This document shows positions 33,299 through 45,927 of a DNA stretch of 64,000 nt, piece after piece. This stretch comes from Parapristionchus giblindavisi. Its lineage: Eukaryota; Nematoda; Chromadorea; Rhabditida; Diplogasteridae. The position numbers and the translations under genes were made by a program. Positions within the stretch are counted from its first letter, which is position 1. Each line of letters begins with the position of its first letter. Under the pieces are notes generated by a model. The model had not been told where the DNA came from. It saw nothing but the letters and a program-made list of their open reading frames with translations, and searched no databases. The stretch is from assembly GCA_943737045.1 (NCBI GenBank), contig CALSFV010000287.1:326001-390000 (forward strand), in the 5' to 3' direction.

Positions 33299-36200
33299 AT
33301 GAATGAAACTCTTCAATATCTCATTGAATTGGGCAGAGATTTTGCATTCGATATCTCCATGACGTAAGAACATTTTAAAAATACTTATATAAAATGAAAT
33401 TGATAGATTCCAAACCATTGTTCCGATTGTAACACTAACGACGGTTCATCCAGCTATTCTTTATATTCTTTTTACCAAAAGTTCTTCATTCAATCAAGAT
33501 ATTAGATGGGGATACATTGCAAATCAGGTAATCCCATACTTAATTCATATTTCACGTATTTTAGAGAGAGAGAAACAAATACAATCGAAAATTCAGTAGT
33601 TCTCTGAATGGTTGGCCTATACTGGCAAGGGAACCATAACACATTCTGGTGGAGGTATGACTAGTGACATATACCATTCCAATCCGTATCCGATTCTAAT
33701 AAGACACCGTTGATGAGAAATCTCAAATATTTATGAGCTTCGATAAAATTGACATTGAAATTCGGCTATGTGATTTGGAAATTGGAATGTGTTATGGTTC
33801 CCTTGTGAGATTGTGATTTTATCATGGCAAAAAGTTTTCATTCCTGATAGGTCACATGATCAGCGAATTCAGTTTCTGTTGGTTGTTTCGAGTATATCTC
33901 CTGACTCCTTACAATATTGTCTATTGTAATGAAATACTATGCCGATATGGATGGGACACACGATACATTGCGGTAAAATGCCAAACTGAACTTATCTTTA
34001 CCCACATTAGCCGATATGGTGGGGACTGCCGAATGTTTCCAATTCCTAAAAGACAGCATTTGTCTGAACTTCAAACAGTGATTCATCCCTGATTCTGGCC
34101 ATCAATACGGCCAAAAAGGTATTTGGGATAGCTTAAGCCATCTATTTTACTTCACAGTTTGTTCACGAAAATATTCGGACTCCACCTTTAAAGTTCTGAA
34201 AAATGGTTTTACAACTGGGTGAAGGGTGTTGTCGGGTTTTTAAAATATTTTTTTCTTATTACTATGCACTGTAAAATGATACGACACGTTTGTCTGTCTG
34301 TGTAGTTCCTTCAATCTTACTAGTGGGTCCCCTTATTGTTAGGTCCTCGAGGGGTCCAATCGATTACACATTATACAGATTTCTCTTCATCGATCACTCA
34401 AAATCGATCACACAATACAATATTTTTGAGGACATATTTCAATTAAGCAATATAAAGTATTGGCATTCTTTCTCTTTCTTCCCCCCTTTCACTCTCCCTT
34501 TCTCCCCTCTAACCCCACTCACTCATCGGTATACAGTAGTTGGGTAAGAATGATGCCACAAAAGTAAACTGTGTTATTAGACACGCTGTACTAGTTAGAA
34601 TTGCTTCTTCAATATGAAGAAGCAGATGCGAACAATTCGAATTGGCTATGTAAAGAAATACAATATCAGAATATACTTTCAGTTCATGTTTATCCTTTTG
34701 AACGTCTTTGCGATTCCTCCATTCATATTTCTTCTTCTTCGTATGCATCGGCTGATTGTTGAGACAAATGTGGAAGTCCGTTCAATATTTCGACTTTCCA
34801 ACAAGTCATAAAACAATGCAAAATGTAATGATGGAACCTAATTCGTTTCAAGACTCATTTCTTTATCATGGTCTATGTTTGTCTAGACCTTCTCTTTTGT
34901 TCATTTGTGATAGGATGGTATGGAAATGAGAACGAGTGAGCAATAGAGGCAATTCAAGTAATCATAGATTTCAACTCCGCTATTTTTTTGCTCGCGGGGA
35001 GCGACGTTGAAAGGCCCAAAATCGGTGTACACCGCGACGGGCCACGGTGTGGAACAGGGAGAGGCGAAAAACATTTTTCGTTTTTTCGACCCCAGACAAA
35101 AAAATTTTCGACTTTCTCGGAAACTTTTCGAGTTTTACACTAGATATTCTGGGAGTTCAAAAACAATGGAATAAAGAGAAAACGGGATTTTCAACTACAA
35201 AAAAGGCAGTTTCGAAAGCAATTCAACACTTTTTTCATACTGTATTTTCCACTCGAGAAATGATCGAGTTCTTACTGTATTTTCATTTTTTCTGACTCAA
35301 TGACGAATGCTTTCCCATATATTTTTCGAGCCAAATTCACGATCCTCTATCAGTGAAAATGCATGCGCTCCTTCCCCCGCCCCTCCCCTGGAAGTATGGA
35401 AGTTGAGAGATTTTTCTCTACTGCAGGAAACATCATGACCGACAATCTTAGTTGCCTCTCTCATTCCACTTTCGAATTTCTGATTTTTATCAATGTCAAT
35501 ATTCCGCTCATAGGTTTCATTTGAGTTCAAGTTGTGTCGAATTTACGTTTCTTATTGTTTCATCCTCTCCCATATTTAGCCTAAATGGGTTTTCTGGAAA
35601 CAGCCAATAAAGAATGACTTTCGAGCTCAACGATTTCACCATTATGAATCACTTTAAAGATGGAGACCCACGAGTTTTTTCGTAATAAGACTGTTCGGAT
35701 AGTATGATAGAGATTCATCACACGAAATATATCGTGGCTTCACGAACGTCAAGGTTCATTATTCTATTTTGAATCTAAAGACAAACTATTTTCTGTCGTA
35801 CTAGGTTTATCATTTTATGTAACTAACAGAAAAAATGAAAATAACAGAAAAAAGGAAACACATCCTTAAATTGAAATTGATTTGAAACGGTATGATATAA
35901 CGTGTTTAATAAATTTTTAGCTTTATGCATCGGGATAGCTTTTTGCACAATCTTGCCGCTTGTCCTCATCTTAGCCTTCCATATTGTATACATTATGCGT
36001 CAACAAATTGTAACTTAACTTTAAATATATCGATTGATTGAATTAAGTAGAGTATTTACACAGGACAATCGAATATTCACAGAGAAATCGAAGACTCCTC
36101 AACTTATGCACCGAACTATACGACTTTTTTGGGTTAGACTCTCACTAATAAATATTATGCTACAATATTATGATTCTCAGATGATCGGAGTAATCTTCTT

Positions 36201-36560
36201 CTACGCTTTTCCGATATTTTTAATCTTCATTTCATTTGAATGACACTTCTTCACTACCTTCATTCACTATCTTTCTTCTCAGATTTTTCCCACCCGTATG
36301 TTTAACTGAACATATATCGATTGATGTAATTATTCATTTCAGTTAATCTACGCTCTTGATTCAACTCAACTCTCTCTTATCTTTATTGCCAAAAATTCTC
36401 CAATTCAAGTAAGACTTTTTTTATACAAATTAAAATTGTAAGACTCTTTAAGATATTCCGAAAGTTGTTTGGGTTTGGCCAACATCGTAGCAAATCTACT
36501 ACTATGCATATATCATTATCGACTTCACGTGTGGATAACACTTCTCAAGGAAGGAATTGA
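33299..36560 (+). pseudogene. Degenerate nematode chemoreceptor-like (7TM) gene, right-arm copy
   Basis: Exon-like pieces in order: 33299-33363 (MNETLQYLIELGRD...), 33407-33527 with a hydrophobic helix (IVPIVTLTTVHPAILYILF) followed by the charged SSSFNQDIRWGYIANQ, a piece from 33851 (HMISEFSFCWLFRVYLLTP), a hydrophobic piece around 34614-34800, a TM6-like piece from 36064 (KTPQLMHRTIRLFW then FFYAFPIFLIFISF), 36343-36408 (LIYALDSTQLSLIFIA) and 36453-36560, a cytoplasmic tail starting IFRKLFGFGQHRSK. The order hydrophobic helix, K(S/T)P-type loop, TM7 and basic tail fits nematode serpentine receptors. A TGA interrupts the TM6 piece, frames do not join across several introns and a MITE interrupts the second loop, so it is probably not functional. 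Confidence 0.45.
33626..33805. mobile_element. 180-bp MITE (right-arm copy)
   Basis: Same element as 30612-30791, inverted. Ends CAAGGGAACCATAACACATT. It lies in the chemoreceptor-like gene between the pieces ending at 33527 and starting at 33851. Confidence 0.7.
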
Positions 36561-36999
36561 TATTCACCATTCATCCAAGTAATAAAGGTCATAACATTCA
36601 TAGTAATAAAAATTTACAATTATTTGTTCGATACAGAAATTGGTTTATGGAATAATGAAAAACATAAAGTACGATAAGAATAAGAAATATGGAAGTTGAG
36701 GTGATTAATCTTAGCCAGTAGTAGAGGAATCGTTACTATTTACTGTATAAAAATATACATTTTTATTTGGTACGAGAGTAGCCAGCCACAGCCACAATGT
36801 GTTTCTATGTTTAGAGAGAGAGCACAAGTGAGATAATACGTAGATCAGAGAGAGCGAGGAAGGAAGGGAGGAAAACGTGGGGAGTTGATCGATAGTTCTT
36901 TCTATATTTAGCAGCCAGTAGAAAGGCAATTACACTAACACATTTTATACGGACTATAGTAGTGATAGTTTCTGTACACATCCTCAGGTTCAGGTACTC

Positions 37000-37275
37000 A
37001 AAACTGCGAATGTTCATGCAAATTTGCCACATCTCTTGTGTGAGAATGCCAATTGACATGCGAGAATTTAGCGCAGCAATCTCATCTACTACATAGCGCA
37101 GTGGTCAACGTTCGGAGTCGATATTCCTTTGTCGCAAGCTCGAATTCGATTGCTGAATTTCCTCTTTTTTTTAAAAAGTGCACCCTTCCCTGCACGGCCT
37201 GACGATTCATTAATGTTGTTATGCGATCAATAATCTGGATCAACATAAACGAAATATTCGACGGACTTTAATCAT
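37000..37275 (+). mobile_element. tRNA-like TIR element (family S), copy spanning the palindrome edge
   Basis: GAATGTTCATGCAAATTTGCC matches the start of the 49991 copy, and TAGCGCAGTGGTCAACGTTC plus GCAAGCTCGAATTCGATTGC are its A- and B-box-like blocks. The part up to 37070 is mirrored in the left arm and the rest is not. The palindrome's outer breakpoint therefore lies within this repeat. Confidence 0.6.
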
Positions 37276-37496
37276 TCTTTTATACGTATTCAAATATAAT
37301 TGAGGCGCTTTACACAAAGCACAAAGCACAGCACAAATACAATTTGTGAACAAAAAATCAAAACAAAACGGAAATACATTCCTTTTGTTGTTGACAATTT
37401 TTTTGTCCTCGCACACCTTTTGCTTGCAACACATGGCTGTACGAATTTGCTTGAGGGATCGAAGTATATTCAGGTGTACGAAGAAAATATCCTTAT
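37276..37496. other. Intergenic, no gene seen
   Basis: AT-rich DNA with overlapping open frames on both strands (37240-37554) but no splice partners or motifs. Left flank of E2', ending in the TTAT target sequence at 37493-37496. Confidence 0.4.
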
Positions 37497-39000
37497 CACG
37501 CGTGTCGCGCAAGGATCGATACAACTACCGGACAATGAAAAAATGAAAATTTGATATGAATCATTTTTGGATAGCCCTCACAGTGCCGGAGAAGATAGCG
37601 TTTCGATTTTTTGCCTAAGATCAATTTCGACGAAGATAGGCGCCGTTGACTGTCGGAATCTGTGGAAAAGTCGTGACTTTCACCCGCTATAACTCGCTTT
37701 GGAATGGGAATAGCGAAAATATCACATAGACATAAATTGTAGAAAATTTTCAGGAGAATCGAACTAACATAAGCAGAAATTACAAAATTAATTTTTCATC
37801 AATTTCTGTGGCGGGAAGCTGACGTTTGCACCACATATCGATTTAACACTTTTTTATTGGTTCAGATGATAGATATTTTGAAGACGCATCGATTGATGTA
37901 TGGTTATGGGGTTCGAATCACTGCCGCAATATGAGTTTTTCCCAAAAAACGAGTCTGAAATCTCGCACTTAGCCGATTTCTGGCTCGAGAGATGGAAGGA
38001 TCACATTGATCTACCTACTCGTCTCTCGCTGATCAATGATTTACCAACTCTTTTTTGTTAGTTTTGCGTGTTTTCAAGTGTTCTCAACAGCTTTCCTGAA
38101 TATATTGTTCCACTTCCAGTGTCCTTCCACTACGAAGAACACACGTGAGCGGAGAAGAAACGAGTCGGAGGATGTATCGGAGATGGAAGATGACGTCTTT
38201 GATGGCGAGGATGAGGAAGAGGATGAAGACGAATTTAATGAGATAATTACTGATAAGCAGAGAGAGGAGGGTTTTCTTCGGGAGACTATCAAGGCCGGAA
38301 TAGACTCCATCTTTGATTAATAGATTGTTGCTTGTTTATATTTCCATTGTTTACATATTAATTCCCTCTTTGAATTAGGTTGTAGTTATGATTTTCATTT
38401 ATTTCTACGCTTTTTTTCCAAGTTCAATGCACAGAAATACCAAGAAATATCATTGATCAGCGAGAAACGAGTGGGTAGATCAAAGTGATCCTTCCATCTC
38501 TCGAGCCAGAAATCGGCTAAGTCGAGATTTCAGACTCGTTTTTTTTTGGGAAAAACTCATATTGCGGCAGTGATTCGACCCCCATAACCATAGATCATTC
38601 GATGTATCTTCAAAATATCTATCATCTGAACCAATAAAAAAGTGTTAAATCGATATGTGGTGCAAACGTCAGCTTCCCGCCACAGAAATTGATGAAAAAT
38701 CAATTTTGTTATTTCTGCTTGTAATATTTCGATTCTCCTGAAAATTTTCTACAATTTATGTCTCTGTGATATTTTCGCTATTCCCATTCCAAAGCGAGTT
38801 ATAGCGGGTGAAAGTCACGACTTTTCCACAGATTCCGACAGTCAACGGCGTCTATCTTCGTCGAAATTGATCTTAGACAAAAAATCGAAACGCTATCTTT
38901 TCCGGCACTTTCAGGGCTATCCAAAAAAGTAAATATAATAGGGGTTAAATTTTGTCCGGACACCCCACGATTTTGTCTCGATCCTAACGCGACACGCGTG
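37497..39000. mobile_element. E2': 1.5-kb inverted-repeat element with CACGCGTG ends and 4-bp TTAT target duplication
   Basis: Left end CACGCGTGTCGCGCAAGGAT and inverted right end CACGCGTGTCGCGTTAGGAT are flanked by TTAT on both sides (37493-37496 and 39001-39004). The arms of about 540 bp (37540-38035 and 38450-38960) are inverted copies. Between them is one ORF (38036-38320) related to the E2 ORF. This is the simpler form of the E2 family: arm, ORF, arm. Confidence 0.8.
38036..38320 (+). CDS. E2'-encoded small acidic protein
   Basis: 94 residues. A hydrophobic start (MIYQLFFVSFACFQVFSTAF) precedes QCPSTTKNTRERRRNESED, an acidic block with MEDDVFDGEDEEEDEDEF, and a C-terminal helix (REEGFLRETIKAGIDSIFD). 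QC-STTK, the Arg cluster, ESED and DDVF align in order with the E2 ORF. A CTTCCAG before TGTCCTTCC could be a splice acceptor, so the conserved part may be a second exon and the hydrophobic start not translated. It is the only gene-like content of the element; function unknown. Confidence 0.55.
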   Translation: MIYQLFFVSFACFQVFSTAFLNILFHFQCPSTTKNTRERRRNESEDVSEMEDDVFDGEDEEEDEDEFNEIITDKQREEGFLRETIKAGIDSIFD

Positions 39001-39004
39001 TTAT

Positions 39005-39904
39005 TGATTATGAAAATCAACAGTTTCAATTATGCTTACAATTAGTGCATATTTTTCATTTAATTTCCTATATTTAAAATCATCATGGAAGATTTAATAT
39101 GATCCAGAATGTATACCTCTACAACGTTTGTCATTCATTATGATAAATAGACAGGATTCGACTGATTGCCCTCTTTCTATTACATGAACAACTGGTGTTG
39201 TCTATTCACTCTATTGATCAATTCATCTTATTTCTCTCTATAAACACAGTCAAAGATGTCAATTCCATGGTGTACGCTCATTAATATCTTGATGAAGCTT
39301 CGTTCAATCGATGATTTATACATAAGAATGATTGTTCATTGTATTTTTGCATTCATAATACATGAATCGTTTGATATTTCTCCATGCCAATCCTCCTCAT
39401 TCCCATCATTTTATTATAAAAAAAAAGTCTCTAGACATTTAGATAATATTTTTAAATCAACCTTTCCAAAAAACCATTTTCACTTTACGTATCTTCAATC
39501 ATGTTTATTAGTTATTGTTCTTTATCATTACTTTACTATCCATGTCAACTGGATCTTGACTTCATTTGCTACAATGTTTATTCCCCTTTCTACAAGACTG
39601 TACTCACTAACACATTAGAATGAAGTTTCGATACAATCATGAGAATATTCTGATTCTTCAGAAATGAAATCTTCTCTGATCCTCATATCTCTGTTTTCCT
39701 TCTGCGATGCAGCATACAAAGAGGTTACATCTTGAGATATACGTTTTAATCGATAAATAATACTGACAACTATTGTCATTTTCAAGTCATTATTTCTTAA
39801 AGGGCAAGATACATTTGTCATTTGTCTTTTCGCCTTTTGAGTCATTGATAGAGAAATAACGTTTGATATGTAGAGTCAATTGATTAGTCCCAATTGATCT
39901 TCAG
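39005..39904. other. Upstream region of the transthyretin-like gene
   Basis: The signal-peptide exon expected before 39905 should be here, ending in phase 0, but none of the candidate ATGs (39256, 39292, 39500) gives a convincing signal peptide with a good donor. The frame at 39256-39618 is open for 120 codons without known motifs. Confidence 0.35.
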
Positions 39905-41169
39905 GTGACAGTCAAAGGTCATCTAACATGTATCCATCGTGAATATGATATGGTCGGTGAGTTCATCCATTCTTTCTTCATATCACATACTATTTCTTTG
40001 ATCTCTACGATATTTCTGCCTTTTACGTACAATTTCAATGACTAGAATATTTTAGGAGAATAAAATAGTTACATGAATATTTGTACTGGAATGCTTGAAT
40101 AGTTACTTTTATAGAGGACCCGCAGGAGTCCGTATGATTTGAATAACGGGATGTACATTTACCTCGAAATATGTAACGGTATATGATATATAAATGATAT
40201 TTTCTTCTTCCAGGGGCATTCAATGAAACTTCAGTGAGCGTCGATGGAGCTTATGTCATTCTAAGAGAGAGAAATATGATTTGTAAGTTCCACTTCATGC
40301 TTCATTCAATTCTTACACATTTAATTCAAAAAATCAATTAATTGAGCTAATTACAAAATAATTTAAGTCCGTGATGATCGTCTGAATGAATCAATAACTA
40401 ATGAAACGGGAATGTATGATGTATCGGGAGGAAAGAGTGAGGTATGACTACTACAAACTCTTCTCAATAAATATACCGTATATGAATACAATTGAAATAT
40501 ATTCCATTTAAAGTAATATCTAACAGAGTCAAATCTTTTCCAATTTAGGTTAGTGTCTGAATAATAACTGATATCGATTAGTACAACTTAGATCCGATCG
40601 TATATTAGATACATATGTTAGAGAAATGATAGAATATTGTTGATCTTTGATCTTTTCAGCTATGGGGTCATGAATATTATCTGGAAATAAGTCTATCGTG
40701 TGATAAGGACAATCAACTCAGTTATTGTGCAAGTGAAGACTTTAAGAAGAAGTTAGTTTGGATCGAATTTTCAGTAATAATTGTATCTTTATATTACAAA
40801 TCTTGGTTATCTTCGTTTGAATCTTTCTTCGAATCCGTGATATTTCAGATGTGAAGAAACGAAACCGGAGTGTTACTACGTCATCTCCCTCAACAATATT
40901 CCAGAAATGTATTACAATGGAGTAAGTTAAGTTTGAGACACTCACAGACTTTTACAAATATTTCAAATTGATGACGGCTGTTTTTGTCATATTCTGTGAA
41001 ATAATGGTCATGATCTACAAAACAAGAATTAGACGAATATCATTGTAAATATAATAAATGTATCATAATTCAGGATATCTACTACTATCCTTTTGTCATT
41101 GGTGATAAATATTATGAGAATGCTTCTCATGGAGTCAAATCTACTTATACTCGATGCTCATGTCCATGA
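39905..41169 (+). CDS. Transthyretin-like (TTL/TTR family) secreted protein, 5' exon not found
   Basis: Exons 39905-39956, 40214-40282, 40368-40441, 40660-40751, 40849-40921 and 41074-41169 join with agreeing phases, giving 151 residues. The start VTVKGHLTC is the typical first strand of nematode TTL proteins; then DDRLNESITNETGMYDVSG (TTL: D-L--T-T---G-F-v-G), EYYLEISLSCD (ey-l-I-H-C) and a Cys-rich end (CEETKPECYYV ... YTRCSCP). TTL proteins are small extracellular proteins, a large nematode family; C. elegans TTR-52 is one that acts in dying-cell clearance. The upstream exon with the signal peptide is missing from my model, so the gene may be incomplete. E2' ends 904 bp before the first exon found. 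Confidence 0.75.
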
Positions 41170-41390
41170 ATATTCGATTGTTGACTAATTAGTAATAAAT
41201 ATATCATAATATGAGCAACTACATTAACGCAAATAAATATTGGTTCCATTCGTTATTTATCTGAAACGTTCCTCTTTCTGTAATTGGTACTCAACTTTTT
41301 CTGAAATTAGCTCTTTCTGAGAACAAGTTAGCAGACGAAAGAGTATTAAGCCTGTCATTATACCAAACCGAGACGAGGAAATATTATTCC
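41170..41390. other. 3' flank of the transthyretin-like gene
   Basis: AATAAATATATCATAATATG at 41193-41212, shortly after the stop, is a likely polyadenylation region. Nothing else recognisable. Confidence 0.4.
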
Positions 41391-41486
41391 CTATGGTGGT
41401 GTTACATTTTTCAAAACGTGCGCACGCTGTAACCCCCTCCGCCGCGTCTCCGTAGTTACGAAAAAAAAATGTAACACCGCCTATCG
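41391..41486. repeat. Short hairpin element
   Basis: GGTGGTGTTACATTTTTC and the inverted AAAAAATGTAACACCGCC flank about 50 bases with CGTGCGCACGC. A tiny MITE of about 95 bp. Confidence 0.55.
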
Positions 41487-41994
41487 GATAATTCATTACA
41501 GTTCAATTCACAACTGTATTATCACAATACATACAATTTTGCCTATTTATGGTGAATAAAATAACAGTATTTAAATCATAGTTCAGCTTCAGCTTAATCG
41601 TCCTAAGTGATAAGTTGCGTGACAATAGTACATTGTACAATCTCTTCCTTATTGTGAATGAACAACAACAACGTCGTGTCTTGCAACACTACCAGTCACA
41701 AACATGTCCCTCAGGGGATGTTTCAATCTCTATTCCTCTCCCTCTCCCTCTCTTTCTCTGCCGGTCAGTTCCAGGCTGTGTCCAATAGTGCAATGAAAGT
41801 GCATTCATGATAAACCAGAGAGTCGTATCTGCCTGGTGCGAACTTCTCTCTCTCCCTCTCCCCCTCTCTCTCCTCCGTTCCTCCTCCCTCTCCTCTCGAC
41901 TTCGTAGTCTTCTTCCTCATCAGGGAGGAGACATTCTAGCCTGGCACGGGTGTCCGCACTTTGATGAGCTAAGAATAAGGGAGAGTATGGGCAG

Positions 41995-42362
41995 AGGAGT
42001 GAGGAGAGGTAGAGGGAGAGAGGGAGAGAGGGAGAGAGGGGAGAGAGGGGAGGGGGAGAGGGGAGGGAGGGGAGAGAGGGAGAGGAAGAGAGGGGAAGGA
42101 GAGGGAGAGAGGGGAGGGGGAGAGGGGAGGGAGGGGGAGAGAGGGAGAGGAAGAGAGGGGAAGGAGAGGGAGAGAGGGGAGGGGGAGAGGGGAGGGAGAG
42201 GGAGAGGGAGAGAGGGAGAGAGGGGAGAGAGGGGAGGGGAGAGAGGGGAGGGGGAGAGGGGAGGGAGGGGAGGGGGAGAGGGGAGGGAGGGGAGAGAGGG
42301 AGAGGAAGAGAGGGGAAGGAGAGGGAGAGAGGGGAGGGGGGGGGGGAGAGGGAGAGAGAGGT
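41995..42362. repeat. GA-rich simple-sequence tract (GGGAGA type)
   Basis: About 360 bp of irregular GAGAGGG units, almost pure purine on the plus strand, preceded by a CT-rich patch at 41845-41910 that could pair with it. The long Ser/Pro/Leu and Gly/Arg/Glu frames over it on both strands are repeat artefacts. Confidence 0.9.
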
Positions 42363-43296
42363 CCATGAGATCGCATCAAGAAACATTGGTCACACAATAT
42401 GCATAAAGTGAAACTGAGAATGATCTCTTATAATATGCATGTAATGATAGTACGTAGAAGGAAGGAATCATACCAGTTACGATGTGATCATCATTAATAT
42501 TCATAAATGTTGTGTACTTTCATAATCTTTTCAAGGTTTAATACACAGTCATTTCATAGATCAGGTACACGAGTAAAATTGATTCTTTTTATGAAGCAAC
42601 CGCTATTAGACAACACTGAACAATAATTTGGAATGTTCACAATGTTACAATGCAAATTAATAACATTTAAAGAATGTGAAAAGTGCATTCGAATACTTAT
42701 AAACATTCTAAGAGTAATATTGTAATAAGGAATGGAAAAGTAAAGAATAATGAATACACTTCTTCTTATATTCTTTCCAATGTTCCTTTATGAAGAGGTC
42801 TCCGTCTTTTGCTACTTTTACTCTTTGTTTTTTGAAAGTTTTTCTGTTCCATAATGTGTTCCATATTGTCCAAGGCCTAGCAGTGATCACCCGCAGGCTT
42901 CGTGTGCCTTGAATAACGGGTAGCTTTTACCTTTTTAATACAAATGCCGATAACAAAGCACGCTACAAAATCTTTGTGTTCAAGTTCTTGTTTTCTTATC
43001 GAACATGTTTCAATACTTCTTGTGTTTCAAACCGTTCAATACAGAACCCTCATGATTCTAAAGCAAACAACTACAGTAATCCCTCCGACCAAATCAGTGG
43101 CCCTCACTTTTTCAAACGTACATATCACTGCCTAATGAATCTTCCTATGACTATCTCATAATATAGTTGATATTATATCATAATATTGTCCCTATTGTTC
43201 ATTCATTCACTGATATCAATCCTCTCTCATTCTCATATCTCTTCCCGCACTCTCTCATTGTACCAGGCTGTGGCAACATTCAAAGTGCCGTTTAGA
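42363..43296. other. Intergenic, no gene seen
   Basis: AT-rich. Contains a short foldback near 42888-42923 (ACCCGCAGG ... CCTTGAATAACGGGT), also present in related form at 40120-40154 inside the transthyretin-like gene's first intron. Confidence 0.4.
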
Positions 43297-43489
43297 ACGG
43301 ATGATGGAGGGAGAGGGAGAGGGAGAGGGAGAGGGAGAGGGAGAGGGAGAGGGAGAGGGAGAGGGAGAGGGAGAGGGAGAGGGAGAGGGAGAGGGAGAGG
43401 GAGAGGGAGAGGGAGAGGGAGAGGGAGAGGGAGAGGGAGAGGGAGAGGGAGAGGGAGAGGGAGAGGGAGAGGGAGAGGGAGAGGGAGAG
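43297..43489. repeat. (GAGAGG)n hexanucleotide microsatellite
   Basis: About 190 bp of almost perfect GGGAGA units, roughly 31 copies, pure purine on the plus strand. The Gly-Arg and Gly-Glu frames through it are not genes. Confidence 0.95.
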
Positions 43490-44527
43490 TTAAGACTGAG
43501 AGGGAGAGGGCGAGAAAGGGGAGTCGTTTCCAACGTTTCAATTAGCGTAACAACTTGATTGCCCAATCTCAGGTCGAACTAAAAATGACGAATATTTATG
43601 ATAGTTGTTGAATGTTAAATCCTAACTATCTATTCTTATTTTTCGATCAATGATCGATTGATCAGGCTTATAAATATCATTTAGACTAATTAACTTTTCA
43701 GACATCTTTCACACTTATCAACGTGGGAAGTTTCAATTCGTAAATATAGATTTTGCGTTATATGGATGACATAAAATGCAATAGTTCCTCCTTCAATATA
43801 GGCAATATTATTATATAGTAGAACTTATTATATACTTGGATAGTTCTCATACAATGCACTTAATCTTCTCCGTCATTATTAACTACAATGTTCCATACAA
43901 TACCAATTTTTTTGTTTTATGTCTGAATATCATGAGCTCAATGATCTTTGATCTTTGCTATTCACATTTAAAGTGCATTAAACAACTTTTTGAACTAGTC
44001 AGCACAATGTTTATCTGTGTCATAAAAGACATGAGTTCATCAAAAGTGTAAACAGTCTCTAGCCGACATGAAAGGCGTCACCCAGCACTTGCTAAACCTA
44101 ACGTTATGACTAAAATACGGACCTTATCAAGCATGATCAAAAAACTATTGAGCAACATTCTTTTATCCAGCTTTTCCTATGATGAAATGGAAGCCAAACC
44201 CTTGAACATTGTAATAAATAAATAATTACATAGATACGTATATATTTGTTGACATTCTATATGAAACACTCCGTACCAGTTTATAGCTTCCGTTCTAGTC
44301 GGAATAAATGAGAAACCAGGTGGAAATATGTTCAGAAGGAGTTTTACTTGTAAAGACATCATGTAGGGAAATACATTAGACAAATACTTTCATTTTAACA
44401 AACAGCTAACAATAAATATTTATTAATAGAGCTATTTTCAAAAATGCATAATTGACGTTTTAAAAAAAGAGTGATCAAGTCCAAGATTAGCGATCATTAA
44501 AATGTTTATTGGAAATGCCCTATATCA
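43490..44527. other. Intergenic, no gene seen
   Basis: AT-rich. The open frame 43836-44051 has no splice context or motif. Left flank of E1b. Confidence 0.35.
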
Positions 44528-45927
44528 CGCTATCTGAGAAAATCCACATAGGTGCGGTATCGATGAAAAATGAATTTTTCTGTTTTATGTATGATAATTA
44601 CAGGCTCCATGAGTGAAGTACACTGGTACTTGGAAATTGCTTCCAATTGAAAATTCGCTTCAGGGGGTGACCACACAACGATTTGGCGCCTTTTCCCAAA
44701 AAGTTTATTTGGAATCCAATCGATGCGGGAGTGTGCTCAATCGAATCCTTAGCTAATTCTAAGAAACTATTGTCTAGGTGAGTTTTTTGATCAACGGACA
44801 ACGAAGGCTGGAATCGGGAATTTTCAAAAAAAAATTCACATTTAATTAATTTTCACTATTTCACTATAACAAGCCTACAACTTTTATTTGCTCAATCGCT
44901 TCTAAATATCATAACACATCTTCAGTTTGAAAATCATAATTTTTAAAAAATATGAATAATGCGAACAAATCGTTTTTATAACGAAAATCGTAATTATGGT
45001 GTGCACCTACAGTAATCCCTAATCGCTCAATTTGGAAATTTGATAGTTTTAAACATATTTCACCGCTGTTCTTGACATGACTGAGGTATACGACTACTTC
45101 GGAGCGCACCTGCACGGTAAAGTGCTGGCCAATATTCTATGATATTTTGGTTTTTCAGCAATAACTTTCTTCGCAGTCAACCGTTTCTCTTTATTTTTTA
45201 GTATGTTTGTATAGATGGTAAAATGGAATAATGATCCAATTTTTATCGATATTGGATCACAAACAACGAAATAGTGATCAATTTACGAAAAATGTCAATT
45301 TTCATCAACATCAGCACCTGGGCACGGGTGCACTCCGAAGACGAGGAGTAGTCGTATACCTTAGTCACATCAAGAACAGCGGTAAAATATGTTTAAAACT
45401 ATCAAATTTCCAAATTGACCGATTAGGGATTACTGTAGGTGCACACCATAATTACGATTTTCGTTATAAAAACGATTTGTTCGCATTATTCATATTTTTT
45501 AAAAATTATGATTTTCAAACTGAAGATGTGTTATGATATTTAGAAGCGATTGAGCAAATAAAAAGTTGTAGGCTTGTTATAGTGAAATAGTGAAAATTAA
45601 TTAAATGTGATTTTTTTTTTCGAAAATTCCCGATTCCAGCCTTCGTTGTCCGTTGATCAAAAACTCACCTAGACAATAGTTTCTTAGAATTAGCTAAGGA
45701 TTCGTTTGAGCCCACTCCCACATCGATTGGATTCCAAATAAACTTTTTAGGAGAAGGCGCCAAATCGTTGTGTGGTCACCCCCTAAAGCGAATTTTCAAT
45801 TGGAAGCAATTTCCAAGTACCAGTGTACTTCACTCGTGGAGCCTGTAATTATCATACATAAAACAGAAAAATTCATTTTTCATCGATACCAAAAAATATT
45901 CCAGTTATTGAATTCTCTCAGATAGTG
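44528..45927. mobile_element. E1b: compact copy of the E1 inverted-repeat element
   Basis: Ends CGCTATCTGAGAAAATCC and inverted CACTATCTGAGAGAATTC. Arms of about 550 bp (44560-45110 and 45335-45895) are inverted copies with shared blocks GATCAACGG(A/T)CAACGAAGG and GTGCACCTACAGTAATCCC. The spacer is about 225 bp. Same organisation as E1a without the nested element, so it shows the ancestral form. No coding frame of note. Confidence 0.7.

Noticed and set aside
39256..39618. 120-residue frame before the transthyretin-like gene as its first exon
   Set aside because: No typical signal peptide, and no good donor in phase 0 to join 39905.
41805..42406. Long frames of 140-200 residues on both strands (Ser/Pro/Leu or Gly/Arg/Glu)
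   Set aside because: They are translations of GGGAGA-type simple repeats. All frames stay open because the unit has no stop codon.
43186..43566. RGRGRG, GEGEGE, PLPLPL and SPSPSP frames
   Set aside because: Pure hexanucleotide microsatellite with no splice or start context.
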